A stretch of 64,000 nucleotides of DNA from Cystobacter ferrugineus (GCF_001887355.1 NZ_MPIN01000006.1:606838-670837); one strand, 5' to 3'. Positions 53,809 through 63,393 are shown, numbered from the stretch's first letter. Made by a program: numbers and translations. The notes: a model not told the origin generated them from the sequence alone.

Positions 53809-55275
53809 ATGCCTCGATATCCTGTACGTCACCTCTCCCTCGCCCTGGTGCTCGCCACCTGGTGCCTCGGTTGCGAAGATGACCCGGCCGCCGTCGACGC
53901 GGACTACGCCTTGACCCATGTCACGGTCATCGACGCCGCCGGAACCCCTCCCCAGTCCGACATGACATTGCTCATCAAGGGCGAGCGGATCGTGGCGCTG
54001 CACAAATCCGATGACGTCGAGCTTCCCGAAGGTCTGAAGACCGTGGATCTCCAGGGCAAGTATCTGATGCCAGGGCTGACCGACATGCACGTCCACGCCC
54101 AAGAGCTGGAGCAGGTCTTCCCGCTGCTCCACGTGGTGAACGGAGTCACCACCCTCCGGGACATGGACGGCTCGCCCTTCTTGCTGGAGTGGCGGCGCAG
54201 AATCGAGGAGGGGCGCATGCTCGGGCCCCGGATGATCCTCGGCAGCACCATCATCGACGGCACTCCGTCGCTCTGGCAGAACTCGCCGGTCCCCCATGTC
54301 TCGGTCCGCAACGAAGCCGAGGGCCGGGAGGCGGTTCGCCAAGCCAGGGCCCAGGGCTATGACTTCATCAAGGTCTACTCCCGGTTGTCGCGCGAAGCCT
54401 ACTTCGGCATCGCCGACGAGGCCCGGTTGCAACAGATGCCTTTTGCCGGACACTGCCCGGATCTGGTCACCACCGCCGAGGCCAGCGCGGCGGGCCAGGC
54501 GAGCTTCGAGCACCTGTACGGAGTGATGTACGCGACGTCCTCCGAGGAGGCGGAGCTGCGCGAGCGGGTCGGGGAGATCACGCTCAGGCCTGACACCCTC
54601 ACCGGCTACAACACCTGGTTCCAGCAGACCCACGCGGTGGAGTGGGATGCGGCTCGCACCTACTCCTCCGCCAAGGGCCTGCAGCTCTTCAATCAGCTCG
54701 CGAGGAACGGGTCCGCCCAGGTTCCGACGCTGATCCTGCACGACGTGCTCGACCGATCGATGGACCTCGACATGGACGACGCACGGCTGAAGTACCTGCC
54801 GGCTTCGGTGGTGGCCGGCTGGCGGTGGCAGTTGGCGGAAATCTACCTGCAGGGCCGTAGCGCGGAAGAGAGCGAGCAGCGCCGCGACCTGTTCAACCGC
54901 AGGCTCGCCCTGGTGGGCCAGATGCACCGCGCCGGGGTGCGGGTGTTGGCGGGAACCGACAGCACCACCCCCTGGGTGTTTCCGGGCTTCAGCCTTCACG
55001 ACGAGTTGGCGCTGCTGGTCCAGGCCGGGCTCACGCCGCTCCAGGCAATTCAGTCCGCTACCCTCGAGCCCGCGCGGTATCTCGGCATGCAGGACTCGCT
55101 GGGGACGGTGGAGCAGGGGAAGGTCGCCGATCTGATGGTGCTCGATGCCAACCCGCTGGACGACATCCGCAACACCACGCGCATTCATTCCGTGGTGGTC
55201 CGGGGCCGGTTCATCTCCGCTGAGGAACGGCGGGAGTTCCTCAGCGACCTGGAGACGCTCGCCGGGAGCATGTAA
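53809..55275 (+). CDS. Amidohydrolase lipoprotein
   Basis: A 488-residue exported enzyme. The ATG at 53809 begins a signal peptide ending WCLGC, a lipobox. Metal-site motifs are LTDMHVHAQ (HxH), FIKVYSRLS (Lys), FAGHCPD (His) and LAGTDSTTPW (Asp). The closing EQGKVADLMVLDANP is the usual beta-sandwich end. It belongs to the same branch as the enzyme at 50002 but has an insertion of about 60 residues between the second His and the Asp. It would hydrolyse an amide bond at the cell envelope; the substrate is unknown. Confidence 0.85.
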   Translation: MPRYPVRHLSLALVLATWCLGCEDDPAAVDADYALTHVTVIDAAGTPPQSDMTLLIKGERIVALHKSDDVELPEGLKTVDLQGKYLMPGLTDMHVHAQELEQVFPLLHVVNGVTTLRDMDGSPFLLEWRRRIEEGRMLGPRMILGSTIIDGTPSLWQNSPVPHVSVRNEAEGREAVRQARAQGYDFIKVYSRLSREAYFGIADEARLQQMPFAGHCPDLVTTAEASAAGQASFEHLYGVMYATSSEEAELRERVGEITLRPDTLTGYNTWFQQTHAVEWDAARTYSSAKGLQLFNQLARNGSAQVPTLILHDVLDRSMDLDMDDARLKYLPASVVAGWRWQLAEIYLQGRSAEESEQRRDLFNRRLALVGQMHRAGVRVLAGTDSTTPWVFPGFSLHDELALLVQAGLTPLQAIQSATLEPARYLGMQDSLGTVEQGKVADLMVLDANPLDDIRNTTRIHSVVVRGRFISAEERREFLSDLETLAGSM

Positions 55276-55378
55276 CACGGCCCCGGAGGGTCACCGGGGT
55301 AGGGCAGCGCGCTGCATCACTGGCCGGAAGCCCACCGAAAACCGCGCTCGAACGTTCTGGAACGCTTTCGCCGTATGC

Positions 55379-55413
55379 ATCCGACGGCGGCTTCGATTCC
55401 CGCCGCCTCCACA
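55379..55413 (+). ncRNA. 3' tail of a tmRNA gene (attachment site)
   Basis: GGCGGCTTCGATTCCCGCCG then CCTCCAC is the T-arm and acceptor end of tmRNA (ssrA), which usually ends GGGTTCGA.TCCCGCCGCCTCCACCA. The 5' body of tmRNA and its tag sequence are not upstream. An integrase lies 70 bases away, and ssrA 3' ends are common integration targets, so this is probably an att site. Confidence 0.65.
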
Positions 55414-55420
55414 CTCAGAA

Positions 55421-55456
55421 GCTCAGCAATCCCGAGGGGTTGCTGGGCTTTTTCTT
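55421..55456 (+). terminator. Terminator following the tmRNA tail
   Basis: GCTCAGCAATCCC pairs with GGGTTGCTGGGC around GAG, then TTTTTC. It would end an ssrA transcript and was probably carried with the att site. Confidence 0.8.
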
Positions 55457-55479
55457 TGCCCTCGTTTCCGCATGTGCCC

Positions 55480-56683
55480 TCAGTGTGCCCCTTCGGCGCT
55501 TCTGGCCGGAGCGGCGTGGAGCTGGGGCACTGGCCGGTCGAGCTGCTGCACTGCGCTCGCGAGCATCTCGGGGGACAGGTGGGCGTAACGCTCTGTCATC
55601 TCGATGGTCGCGTGTCCCATCAGCTCCTGGATCGCCTTGAGCGGCACGCCACGCATCGCGAGATGGCTCCCGTAGGTGTGCCGCAGGTCATGCCAGCCGA
55701 TGCGGCCCTGCTCGCGGCAGATGTCCGCCTCGCGTAGCGCACGCTCCAGAGGGCCCTTCATGGTGCCGTTCGTGTGCGGCTGCCCGTCTGCCTGACAGAA
55801 CACGTAGGGACCGCGCAGATGCCGGTGAGCCTTGAGCGCTTCCAGGGCCGAGCCCGGCAGATCGACCGTCCGCTCGCGCCCGCCCTTGGGAAGCCCCGTC
55901 ACCCCGCGCCAGATGGTGCGCCGGACGTGCAGCTTGCCGCGCTGCAAGTCCAGGTCGCCCCATTGGAGCCCGATCAGCTCGCCTTGCCGCAGTCCCGTCT
56001 TGAGCGCCACGAGCACGACCGCGCGCCAGTCAGGGGCCGCAGCGGCGACCACCCGCTCGGCTTCCTCAAAGCTGAGAAAGTCAAACGCCGCCTTCGCAGT
56101 CTTGAAGAGCTTGACGCGCGGAACGTGCGTGATGATGCCGTGCTCCTGTGCGAGCGACAGCATCTTGCGGAGCACCGTTAGCGCGTTGTTGATGGTCTTG
56201 AGGCTCAGAAGCGCCGGCTGGATGTCCTTACGCTTGCGAATGGCTGCCTTCGTGGGGGCATCCTTCCGGGCGCGGGCTCCCGACGTCTTCTTGCGCATAG
56301 CTGCTTTGAAATCCTCGATCTCAGCCAGACCGATGGAGTCCAACGGCATACGGCCAAGAGCCGGAATGACGTGCTGATCGAGGATTTGGCGCTTGGAGAC
56401 AACGCTTGAATATTTGTTGTTGTTCTCGCTGTACGTGAGGAAGCGCGGGACAAACTCTTCCACCGTGGGAATCCGGCCCGCCTCGCTCTGTTTCTCCTTT
56501 CCGAAGGAACCCGTGAGGAGTGCGTGCCGGATCTGACGCTCGTATTCCTCAGCGCCCCGGCGGGTGTTGATGGGCGATGCCTTGCGCACGCGCTCAACCC
56601 TCCCGCTCGGGTGCTGATACTTGACGTCGATCCACCACGCTTCCGCCACCTTGCCCTCCTTCGTCTTCCACTTCCGCAGTCTG
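55480..56683 (-). pseudogene. Tyrosine integrase cut at its 5' end by an IS
   Basis: About 400 codons of a phage/ICE-type tyrosine recombinase. Catalytic residues are Arg in KTGLRQGEL, Lys in GLPKGGRERTV, HDLRHTYGSH, the His in LMGHATIEM and Tyr in TERYAHLS. An arm-binding region (near TVEEFVPRFLTYSENN) and a core-binding region precede them. The 5' end runs into the IS at 56684 within the first few codons (VRLRKWKTKEGK remains). Starts inside the IS could still give a nearly complete enzyme. The attachment site lies just downstream. Confidence 0.8.
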
Positions 56684-58163
56684 ACTCGACTTTCGCCATT
56701 TTGAGGAGGGCGAGCAAGGGAGCAGCGGAGGCGTGGGGAAGGGACGGCCACCGGACTGGTTGTGAGGTCGACCAAGACTTCTCCCGTCCAGTACACGATG
56801 ACCGCCCCTTCTATAAACACGCTACTGTCGCTGCTTCTGCTCGTGAGTCCCGCTTTCACTCGGCCCTCGTTCTGCCGCTTCCTCACCTTGTTTGCTGGCT
56901 GGGTGGGGACGCGTGGGCTGCACGCTGTCACCGAAGCCTTGGTGTCCGCGGGAGTCTCGGGCGTGCGCCACCACGCGGGCTTCCACCGCTTCTTCTCGCA
57001 AGCACGCTGGAGCATCGACCAGGTGGGCCGGTTGCTCTTGCTGCACCTGGCGGCACTCGCTCCAGGGCCGCTGCGACTGGCGCTCGACGACACCCTGTGC
57101 ACCCACAAGGGTCCCAAGGTGTTCGGCCTGGGTGTGCACATCGACCCGGTGCGCTCGACTCGACGCACGCGCCTGCTCACCTTCGGCCATGTCTGGGTGG
57201 TGCTGTCCGTGCTGTTCCCCGTGCCTTTTTCTGAAAGAGTCTGGGCCCTGCCTGTTCTCTTCCGCCTCTACCGGACCCAGGCCGACTGCCAGAAGCGAGG
57301 GGGCACACACTTGAAGAAGACGCAGTTGGCACGCCAGCTCCTGGAGCAGGTGTCCCGCTGGTTACCCCACAAGCCCGTGGAGGTGGTGGCGGACTCCGCC
57401 TACTCCTGTCGGGAGGTGCTGCGCCACCTGCCACCGGGCGTTGTCTTCGTGGGAGCCATGCGAGCGGACTCCACGCTGCACCGTCCGCGCACACGCTCGT
57501 GCCGCTCGCCTGTCACTGGCCGCCTGCTCACCAAGGATATTCTCCTGCCCAAGCCCGAGAAGATTGCCCGGGACGACAATCACCCCTGGCTGACCATGAC
57601 GCTCTCCTTGTATGGCGCGCCCACGCAGGTGCAGTACAAGGAGTTGGTGGCCCGGTGGTATCGTTCCGCCGGCAAACCCCTGCTCAAAATCGTCATCGTC
57701 AAAGTACCGCGCGGTGAACTGTCCCTGCGCGTCTTCTTCTGCACCGACTCGAGCCGCACGGCCCATCAAGTGATTGAAGCCTATGGCAGCCGCTGGGGGA
57801 TAGAAGTGCTGTTCCGCGACCTCAAGCAACTACTGGGCTTCGCCTCTTCGCGAGCGCGCTCTCCCCTGGCGGTACTGCGGACGGCTCCCTGGGTGGGTGT
57901 GTGCTACACCCTCCTGGTGCTCTGGTATATGGAGCTGGGTTGGGACACTTCGCGGATGGGGTTGCCCCTGCGTCCCTGGTACCGCACCAAATGCACCGTC
58001 AGCTTCGCTGACATTCTGCGCCTGGCCCAGCGCACGCTCGCCTCCGTGGATTGGGTGGACCCGCGTCTTCTTCTCGCCCGATTGCCCCAGCTCCCTTCTC
58101 GGCCTCAGCCGAGAGCCGCATGACCTATGGCTCTCGGCTGCCCAAAAATGGCGAAAGTCGAGT
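56684..58163 (+). mobile_element. Insertion sequence, complete copy 1
   Basis: A 1480-base element bounded by inverted repeats ACTCGACTTTCGCCATTTT. Its transposase is intact. Flanking bases (GCAGTCTG on the left, TTGACACC on the right) do not match, so no target-site duplication is seen; recombination with another copy after insertion is likely. The inner right flank is repeat R. A second copy, inverted, starts at 63628. Confidence 0.85.
56762..58123 (+). CDS. DDE transposase (IS4/IS701-like)
   Basis: A 453-residue transposase. The first catalytic Asp is in LALDDTLCTHKGPKVFG, the second in VVADSAYSCREVL, and the Glu in YGSRWGIEVLFRDLKQLLGF, the Y-x-x-R-W-x-I-E block of IS4-type enzymes. The DDT..KG..VFG..H.DP pattern also fits IS701-like families, so I leave the family open. 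An N-terminal DNA-binding region of about 100 residues precedes. It fills copy 1 and has no frameshift, so it may be active. A start at a later ATG (residue 13) is possible. Confidence 0.85.
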   Translation: MRSTKTSPVQYTMTAPSINTLLSLLLLVSPAFTRPSFCRFLTLFAGWVGTRGLHAVTEALVSAGVSGVRHHAGFHRFFSQARWSIDQVGRLLLLHLAALAPGPLRLALDDTLCTHKGPKVFGLGVHIDPVRSTRRTRLLTFGHVWVVLSVLFPVPFSERVWALPVLFRLYRTQADCQKRGGTHLKKTQLARQLLEQVSRWLPHKPVEVVADSAYSCREVLRHLPPGVVFVGAMRADSTLHRPRTRSCRSPVTGRLLTKDILLPKPEKIARDDNHPWLTMTLSLYGAPTQVQYKELVARWYRSAGKPLLKIVIVKVPRGELSLRVFFCTDSSRTAHQVIEAYGSRWGIEVLFRDLKQLLGFASSRARSPLAVLRTAPWVGVCYTLLVLWYMELGWDTSRMGLPLRPWYRTKCTVSFADILRLAQRTLASVDWVDPRLLLARLPQLPSRPQPRAA

Positions 58164-58320
58164 TTGACACCTTCCCGGGGAGCAGGCGTGTACCCAAAGG
58201 GGGCTGTGCGGCCTCTGCACTGGCCTGGCGCAGTGCTCGGGCGGCCTCCGTCAGCGGCCCTTCTCGGCCCCTCTGCACCAGCCCTCACCCTCCACACGGC
58301 CTCTCTCCCGCCTATCCGCG
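58164..58320. repeat. Repeat R, copy next to IS copy 1
   Basis: About 157 bases nearly identical, in inverse orientation, to 63394-63627, minus an internal 80-base segment. It starts at the IS end (TTGACACCTTCCCGG) and stops at CCTATCCGCG, where the ELWxxDGT pseudogene begins. Related fragments occur at 5632, 7325 and 53418. Confidence 0.8.
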
Positions 58321-58785
58321 GAGCTGCTCACTCTTCCCGCGGACGACCCAGGGCGGATCGATACCTTCACGCGCTTCCCCGTCATTTCGGGAGACAAGCT
58401 CTTCTTCGCGTTCCGGAGCGTCGCCGGCATCTTCCCGTTACAGACGTCCCTCTGGGTGACGAACGGCACGCGCCGCGGGACGCGGATGCTCTCCTCGGCG
58501 CTGCCCTCTCCCGACGAGCAGCCCACCTCGACCCACACGCCGGTGGGAGATGGCCGTGTCGTCTTCGTCGCCTTCGAGCAGGAGCACGGCTCCGAGCCCT
58601 GGGTGAGCGGTGGTTCCCCCCAGGGCGCGCGGCTGTTGCAGGACATCAAACCAGGTCCAGACAGCTCATTCCCATCCCGGTTCACGCGCTCGGATGGCTT
58701 CATATTTTTCGTCACCTTCACGCCTTTCGTGGTAGACGGGCTGTTGCTTCATGAAGCCTCGTTAAACCCGAGCGGGCGGAGCTTT
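58321..58785 (+). pseudogene. Fragment of an ELWxxDGT-repeat protein
   Basis: An open frame starting abruptly at the repeat R boundary. It contains SLWVTNGTRRGTRML and EHGSEPWVSGGSPQGARLLQ, the repeat of a family of large secreted proteins with ELW.TDGT..GT motifs. There is no start or signal, and the repeat count is only two. The insertion removed the 5' part. No gene is intact between the IS and 58865. Confidence 0.6.
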
Positions 58786-58864
58786 GCCTGCTCACCGCCG
58801 GTGCGGCGAAGGCTCAACCCGGTGGCCTCTCCCCATCGACGCATTCGCACAGGAAGTTCAACCC

Positions 58865-60280
58865 ATGGCTCACCGCTTTCTCGCACTGCGCCTTGCCGCG
58901 GGCGCCTTTGTTGCCACCCTGGGCATGGCGGCCCACGCGGCCTGCGTGGCCAATCCGCCGACCCAGTCCGACTCCACCTTTCCGGCCAGCCTGACGGGCA
59001 AGCTCGCGTATCACAGCTACGTCGGCTACGGCGACGGCACCAGCCAGCTCTTCATCTATGACTTCGCGGCCCGCACGCTCACGCAGGTGTCCAACAGCAC
59101 CTGGGGCATCCAGGATCCGATGAACGCGGTGTTCAGTCCCGACGGCAAATGGTTGGCCTTCATGGGCATCGCGAATGGCGCGTGGAACGTCTTCTTCTGG
59201 CAGGTCGGCTCCAGCGAGCTACCCGTCAACCTGACCAACAGCACTGGCGAGACGCGCAACGAGGACCCCAAGTTCAGCGCCGATGGCAAGTCGCTGCTGT
59301 TCAAGCAGAGCGGCGACATCATGCAAGCCACGCTGTCGTACACCAGTTCGGGCCCGGTGTTTACCTCGGTGGTGAACCTCACCAACACGGCACCGAACGT
59401 GGAGAGTTCGATGCCGTTCGCCAGCCCTGACGGCAGCGCCGTCTATTTCGTCACCGGTGCGGGCTCCGGCATGGGGCTGTACAAGCAGACCGTCGCCACC
59501 CGCACCAAGGTCGCGTTCGACACGCCGACCGGGCTGGCGACCTACTACCCGATCGTGCGCGCCGACGGCACCGTGTTCTATGCGCGCTGGAAGGACGCTA
59601 CCCAACTCGACCAGCTCTACACCAAGGTCAACCCGGGCGACACGCCCAACCAGCTCAGCATCAACGACTGTAACAGCAACAACTCCGATCCCTGGCCCGT
59701 CAACGGCACCAACTACGTGTTCTTCTCGTCCACCACGGCGGGCGGCTACCAGCTCTACCTGGGCGACACCAGCACGGGTCAGCGCTGGAGCCTGTCGCGG
59801 TTCGGGGTGAATGCCGACAGCACGCGCAACAAGCTCGGTTCGAGCTACCATCCGGGCACCGCCGTCGCGCCGCCGCAGACGGTGCTGTTGTCGCAGGGCA
59901 AGCCGGCCTCGGCCTCGTCGAGCTACAACGCCAGCCTGGGCCCGAACAATGCCTTCGACGGCAACACCACCAGCACGCGCTGGAATTCGATCGAGGGCAG
60001 CGCCGCCGGCACGCAGTGGCTGATGGTGGATCTGGGCTCGGTGCGCACCATCAATGGCGTCGACCTGTACTGGGACGCCGGCGCCAGGGTCTACTACCTG
60101 CAGGCCTCGAACGACGGCGTGAACTGGACCACGTTCTACTCCACCACCAACGGCGTCTCGTACAGCCATGTGGTGCTGCCCAACCTGAACGGCAGCGGCC
60201 GCTATGTGCGCATGCTCGGCACGCAGCGCGCCACGCAGTGGGGCTACTCGCTCTACGAGATGCAGGTGTGGGGATACTGA
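58865..60280 (+). CDS. Secreted TolB-like propeller with discoidin domain
   Basis: A 471-residue exported protein. AGGAAG precedes the ATG; the signal peptide ends AAHA. Residues about 40-320 are PD40/TolB-like propeller blades (FSPDGKWLAFMG, FSADGKSLLFKQ, ASPDGSAVYFV). Residues about 335-471 are an F5/8 type C (discoidin) carbohydrate-binding domain (ASASSSYNASLGPNNAFDGN, then WLMVDLGS..TINGVDLYW). It probably binds extracellular glycans. It is the first cargo gene inside the IS-bounded segment and resembles beta-proteobacterial secreted proteins. Confidence 0.8.
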   Translation: MAHRFLALRLAAGAFVATLGMAAHAACVANPPTQSDSTFPASLTGKLAYHSYVGYGDGTSQLFIYDFAARTLTQVSNSTWGIQDPMNAVFSPDGKWLAFMGIANGAWNVFFWQVGSSELPVNLTNSTGETRNEDPKFSADGKSLLFKQSGDIMQATLSYTSSGPVFTSVVNLTNTAPNVESSMPFASPDGSAVYFVTGAGSGMGLYKQTVATRTKVAFDTPTGLATYYPIVRADGTVFYARWKDATQLDQLYTKVNPGDTPNQLSINDCNSNNSDPWPVNGTNYVFFSSTTAGGYQLYLGDTSTGQRWSLSRFGVNADSTRNKLGSSYHPGTAVAPPQTVLLSQGKPASASSSYNASLGPNNAFDGNTTSTRWNSIEGSAAGTQWLMVDLGSVRTINGVDLYWDAGARVYYLQASNDGVNWTTFYSTTNGVSYSHVVLPNLNGSGRYVRMLGTQRATQWGYSLYEMQVWGY

Positions 60281-60421
60281 GCAAGCCCCGCCCGCTCCTC
60301 CAGTCAACCCCGGCGCCTTCCCTCGCCGGGGGGGCTGGTTCCGGGCAAACCCAAGACGCGCCGTGGAGGGCGTGTCCAGGCCCATCCGAGACTCGAACTA
60401 CCGGGGGCGTGGAAGGTCAGG

Positions 60422-61066
60422 TCACTTCGGCAGGAGCGGATCGGCCTCGCGGTCGGCGGTGACCTTCTGCGCGCTCGGGCGCTCGCCGATCTTCTGGGTG
60501 TAGCTCTTCCAGTCGATGCCGGCCGCGCCGAGCAGATCCTCGCCATAGATGTTCTTGGTGGCCATGGCGACCAGCGGCAGGCTGACGAACGCGGCGCAGT
60601 CGGCCAGGGTGAAGGTGTCGCCCGCGACGTAGGGCGAGAACTTCGCGAGCCGCTTGAAGCCGGGGATGTTCTTGTCGAGTAGCTGGCGCACGCGCTGCTG
60701 CGTCTCCTGGCTGACCGTGCCGCCAAAGAAGGCCTGGGCGTACAACTGGCGCACGGCGAGCTCCAGGTGCAGCTCGATGAAGGTGATCAGTTCCCGCATC
60801 TTGGCCTGGGCCCACGGATCCGCCGGCATCAGCGACGGCTTCGGGTACGCGGCCTCGAGATAGTCGACGATCACCTGGCTCTCGCACAGCGGGCCGTGCT
60901 CGGTGCGGATGAACGGGACCTTGCCGAGCGGCGACGCGCTCAGGCTCGCCTCGTCGGTCTTGCCCGTGCCGACGCGCTCCTCCTGGAAGGGAACGCCCTT
61001 CTCGAGCAGCACCATCTTGACCTTGTTGTAGTAGTTCGACAGTGGGAAGCCGCACAGCGTGACCAT
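60422..61066 (-). CDS. Glutathione S-transferase family protein
   Basis: A 214-residue cytoplasmic protein. The thioredoxin-like N-domain has PLSNYYNKVKMVLLEKGVPF and the glutathione-contact GKVPFI and ESQVIVDYLE. The helical C-domain follows (about 90-214). A Ser/Tyr at residues 9-12 would activate glutathione. The start at 61066 is chosen because GGAG lies upstream and the fold begins there; a longer frame has non-family residues. It would detoxify electrophiles or have a metabolic role. It is the second cargo gene. Confidence 0.85.
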   Translation of the reverse strand: MVTLCGFPLSNYYNKVKMVLLEKGVPFQEERVGTGKTDEASLSASPLGKVPFIRTEHGPLCESQVIVDYLEAAYPKPSLMPADPWAQAKMRELITFIELHLELAVRQLYAQAFFGGTVSQETQQRVRQLLDKNIPGFKRLAKFSPYVAGDTFTLADCAAFVSLPLVAMATKNIYGEDLLGAAGIDWKSYTQKIGERPSAQKVTADREADPLLPK

Positions 61067-61180
61067 GCCGGTGTCTCCGGGTTGGGAGGCGCAGACTGGC
61101 ACCCAACCCGGTCCAGCGGAAGCACGGATGCGCCCGTGCACCATCACTCGTAGCGGTAGCAGCGCTGGAGCAAGAGGGGA

Positions 61181-61310
61181 CGCCAGGAACTGGCAGTGGG
61201 GGAGGGACGCTTCGCCGAGGAATGGGCCGAGCCCGTGGAGTTGGAAGTAGCCTTTCCGCCTTTCTCCTTCCCGCCGCGGGTTGTGCCAGGCCGCGTCGCT
61301 CGAGTTCTTT
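61181..61310 (+). pseudogene. Decayed gene tail shared with 43.1 kb
   Basis: A frame reading QELAVGEGRFAEEWAEPVEL, then EVAFPPFSFPPRVVPG, in the gap between the GST and LysR genes. The FP.FSFPPRVVP end and about 70 bases of DNA resemble 43090-43170. It has no start and ends at a TGA. Confidence 0.4.
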
Positions 61311-61331
61311 GACCCCCTGGACTGGAACGAG

Positions 61332-62243
61332 TCAGCGTGGCCCGAGGGAGCGGACCACATCCGTGACGACGCCACGCAGCCAGGCGTGGCGTCCGTCCTG
61401 CGTGAAGCGCGAGGCCCAGAACACGCTCATGTAGAGCGTCGGCGTTTCCACGGGACACTTCTGCACGTGGAGCCTGCCCCCGAGGACGCGCACGACGTCG
61501 TCCGGCAAGGTGGAGATCAGCTCGGTCTGCTTCACGAGTTCGAGGGCGGCAATGAACCCAGGCACGGTCACGGCCACGCGACGCTGCTGGCCGAGCTTCT
61601 CCAGCATCTCGTCCACGTAGCCACCGCCTTCCCCCCGGGGTGACACCAGAACGTGCTCTGCCGCGAGGAACGCTCGCAGCGACGCAGGCCTCTTCTCGCG
61701 TGACACCGTCACGAACTTGCGCGCGTACACTCGTTTGACCACGAGATCGTCCACCCCGGGAACCGAGTAGTCCTCGAGGATGTCCGGCACCACACCGAGG
61801 TCCACGACGCCGCGAACCGCGTCGCGCGGCGTCTCCTCGGTGAGTGCACGCACCCGCACGTCGATGCCCGGAGCCAGCTTACGCAAACGCGTGAGCAGCG
61901 CACCGGACAGCATCACCTGCAGGTCGTCCCCGAGAGCGAGGCTCACGATGCCCGTCGCCATCGCCGGGTCGAACGCTTCTTCCGGCGCGAGAACACGCCG
62001 CGCGCCCGCGAGGATGGCCTCCGCCTGCGGCAAGAGCTGCTCCGCGCGACGCGTGCGCACCATCCTCCTGCCCTGTCGCACGAGGAGGGGATCTCCCGTC
62101 ACCGCGCGCAGCTTCTCGAGCGTGCGACTCATCGCCGGCTGGCCCACGCCGAGCCTCTTTGCCGCGCTGGTCACGCTCGCAGTGTCGAGCAGTGCCACCA
62201 GCGCCGGCAGCAGCTCGGTCGGCGTGTATCTCATGCTCTGCAT
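61332..62243 (-). CDS. LysR-type transcriptional regulator
   Basis: A 303-residue regulator. The N-terminal helix-turn-helix is LLDTASVTSAAKRLGVGQPAMSRTLEKLR. The C-terminal two-lobed effector domain follows (about 90-300). Starts at residue 1 or 4 are both possible. It is divergent from an NAD(P)-binding protein gene 76 bases away, the classic layout for a LysR gene and its target. The shared gap holds a T-N11-A dyad (62255-62269). It lies in the IS-bounded cargo. Confidence 0.9.
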   Translation of the reverse strand: MQSMRYTPTELLPALVALLDTASVTSAAKRLGVGQPAMSRTLEKLRAVTGDPLLVRQGRRMVRTRRAEQLLPQAEAILAGARRVLAPEEAFDPAMATGIVSLALGDDLQVMLSGALLTRLRKLAPGIDVRVRALTEETPRDAVRGVVDLGVVPDILEDYSVPGVDDLVVKRVYARKFVTVSREKRPASLRAFLAAEHVLVSPRGEGGGYVDEMLEKLGQQRRVAVTVPGFIAALELVKQTELISTLPDDVVRVLGGRLHVQKCPVETPTLYMSVFWASRFTQDGRHAWLRGVVTDVVRSLGPR

Positions 62244-62254
62244 GCATGCATCGT

Positions 62255-62269
62255 ATCGTTTCTATCGAT
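62255..62269. promoter_or_regulatory. LysR-type operator between divergent genes
   Basis: ATCGTTTCTATCGAT is an inverted repeat (ATCG/CGAT) of the T-N11-A kind bound by LysR regulators. It is centred in the 76-base intergenic gap and is the only dyad there. Confidence 0.5.
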
Positions 62270-62319
62270 TGGAACAAAGGCTTGCGCGGCGCCATCTTGG
62301 GTGCATGGAGAACCATGCC

Positions 62320-63246
62320 ATGAATCACAGCAAGCTCGTCGTCGTCGGAGCCGGCCAGATCGGGACGCCCCTGGTGGAGCGCCTGGCGCGCGAAGGTCAC
62401 CGGGTCGTCTGGGTAAGCCGCTCGAAGCCCAGCCGCATTCCGAACGGCATCACGCACGTGGAGCTCGACGCACGGCATGGCGCGGAGCTCGCCAGGCTCG
62501 CGACCGGCGCGCGCGCGATCATCGCCGCAGCCAACCCGCCCAGCTACGACGCGGCGGTGTGGAAGAAACAGCTCGTGCCGCTCACGGCGGGACTCCTCGA
62601 CGGCGCCCGGCTCTCGGGCTCACGCCTCGTTTTGCTCGACGGCCTGTACATGTACGCACTCGACCGCGGCCCGCTCAGCCCGGCGACGCCGCAGGAGCCT
62701 GCGACGGAAAAGGGCAAGATTCGCAAAGCCCTCGCCGACATGGTGGTCGCCGCCCAGCGCGAAGGCGTGCGTGCGGTCTCGCTCCGCGCGTCGGATTTCC
62801 TCGGCGCGGGTCTGGCGCGCTCTCTCCTCAACGCGAGCGCCATCGAGCGCATCAAGCAGGGCAAGAGCCCCCTCTTGATTGGGGATCCGGACGTGCCGCA
62901 TGCGTTCTCGATGCGCGACGACGTCATCGATGCTCTCGTGCAGCTCGCCTTCGCGCCGGACGACGTCGAGGGGCAAGTCTTTCACGCGCCCGTCGTTCAC
63001 GAGACGACGCGGAACCTCGTCGAGCGCGAGGCCAGGACGCACGGCACCGCCATCGAGGTACGCGCGATGCCCGGCTGGCTCCTTCGCATCGCCGGCCTGT
63101 TCAGCCGAGACACGCGCGGACTCGTCGAGATGCTCCCCCAGTGGTCCGCGCCGTACCTGGTGGACGACTCCTCGTACCGAAAGCGATTCCAGGGGCCCCG
63201 CGCGGCTCTTTCGGAATCGGTGACGCCCGGAGATGCGGACGGCTGA
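62320..63246 (+). CDS. NAD(P)-binding Rossmann protein (NmrA/SDR-like)
   Basis: A 308-residue protein. The N-terminal dinucleotide motif is VVVGAGQIGTPLVERLA; HVELDARHGAEL and AIIAAANPP follow as in atypical short-chain dehydrogenases. The active-site YxxxK is not clear (DGLYMYALDRG may replace it), so it may bind the nucleotide without classical catalysis. The second ATG at 62320 has GGAG nine bases upstream; an ATG at 62305 is in frame. It is the probable target of the divergent LysR gene. Confidence 0.8.
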   Translation: MNHSKLVVVGAGQIGTPLVERLAREGHRVVWVSRSKPSRIPNGITHVELDARHGAELARLATGARAIIAAANPPSYDAAVWKKQLVPLTAGLLDGARLSGSRLVLLDGLYMYALDRGPLSPATPQEPATEKGKIRKALADMVVAAQREGVRAVSLRASDFLGAGLARSLLNASAIERIKQGKSPLLIGDPDVPHAFSMRDDVIDALVQLAFAPDDVEGQVFHAPVVHETTRNLVEREARTHGTAIEVRAMPGWLLRIAGLFSRDTRGLVEMLPQWSAPYLVDDSSYRKRFQGPRAALSESVTPGDADG

Positions 63247-63393
63247 CGCAGAACGGGCGCGGCACCACGGCCGTCGAGTTGGACGACGACGACGAGTTCC
63301 TCGTGTTGCTCACCGGCCGCAACGCCCCCGACTTGGCGATTACGAGAACGCGGGGCGGGCGCGGCCGAGCAGGTAGGCCGTAGGCTCCGGGAG

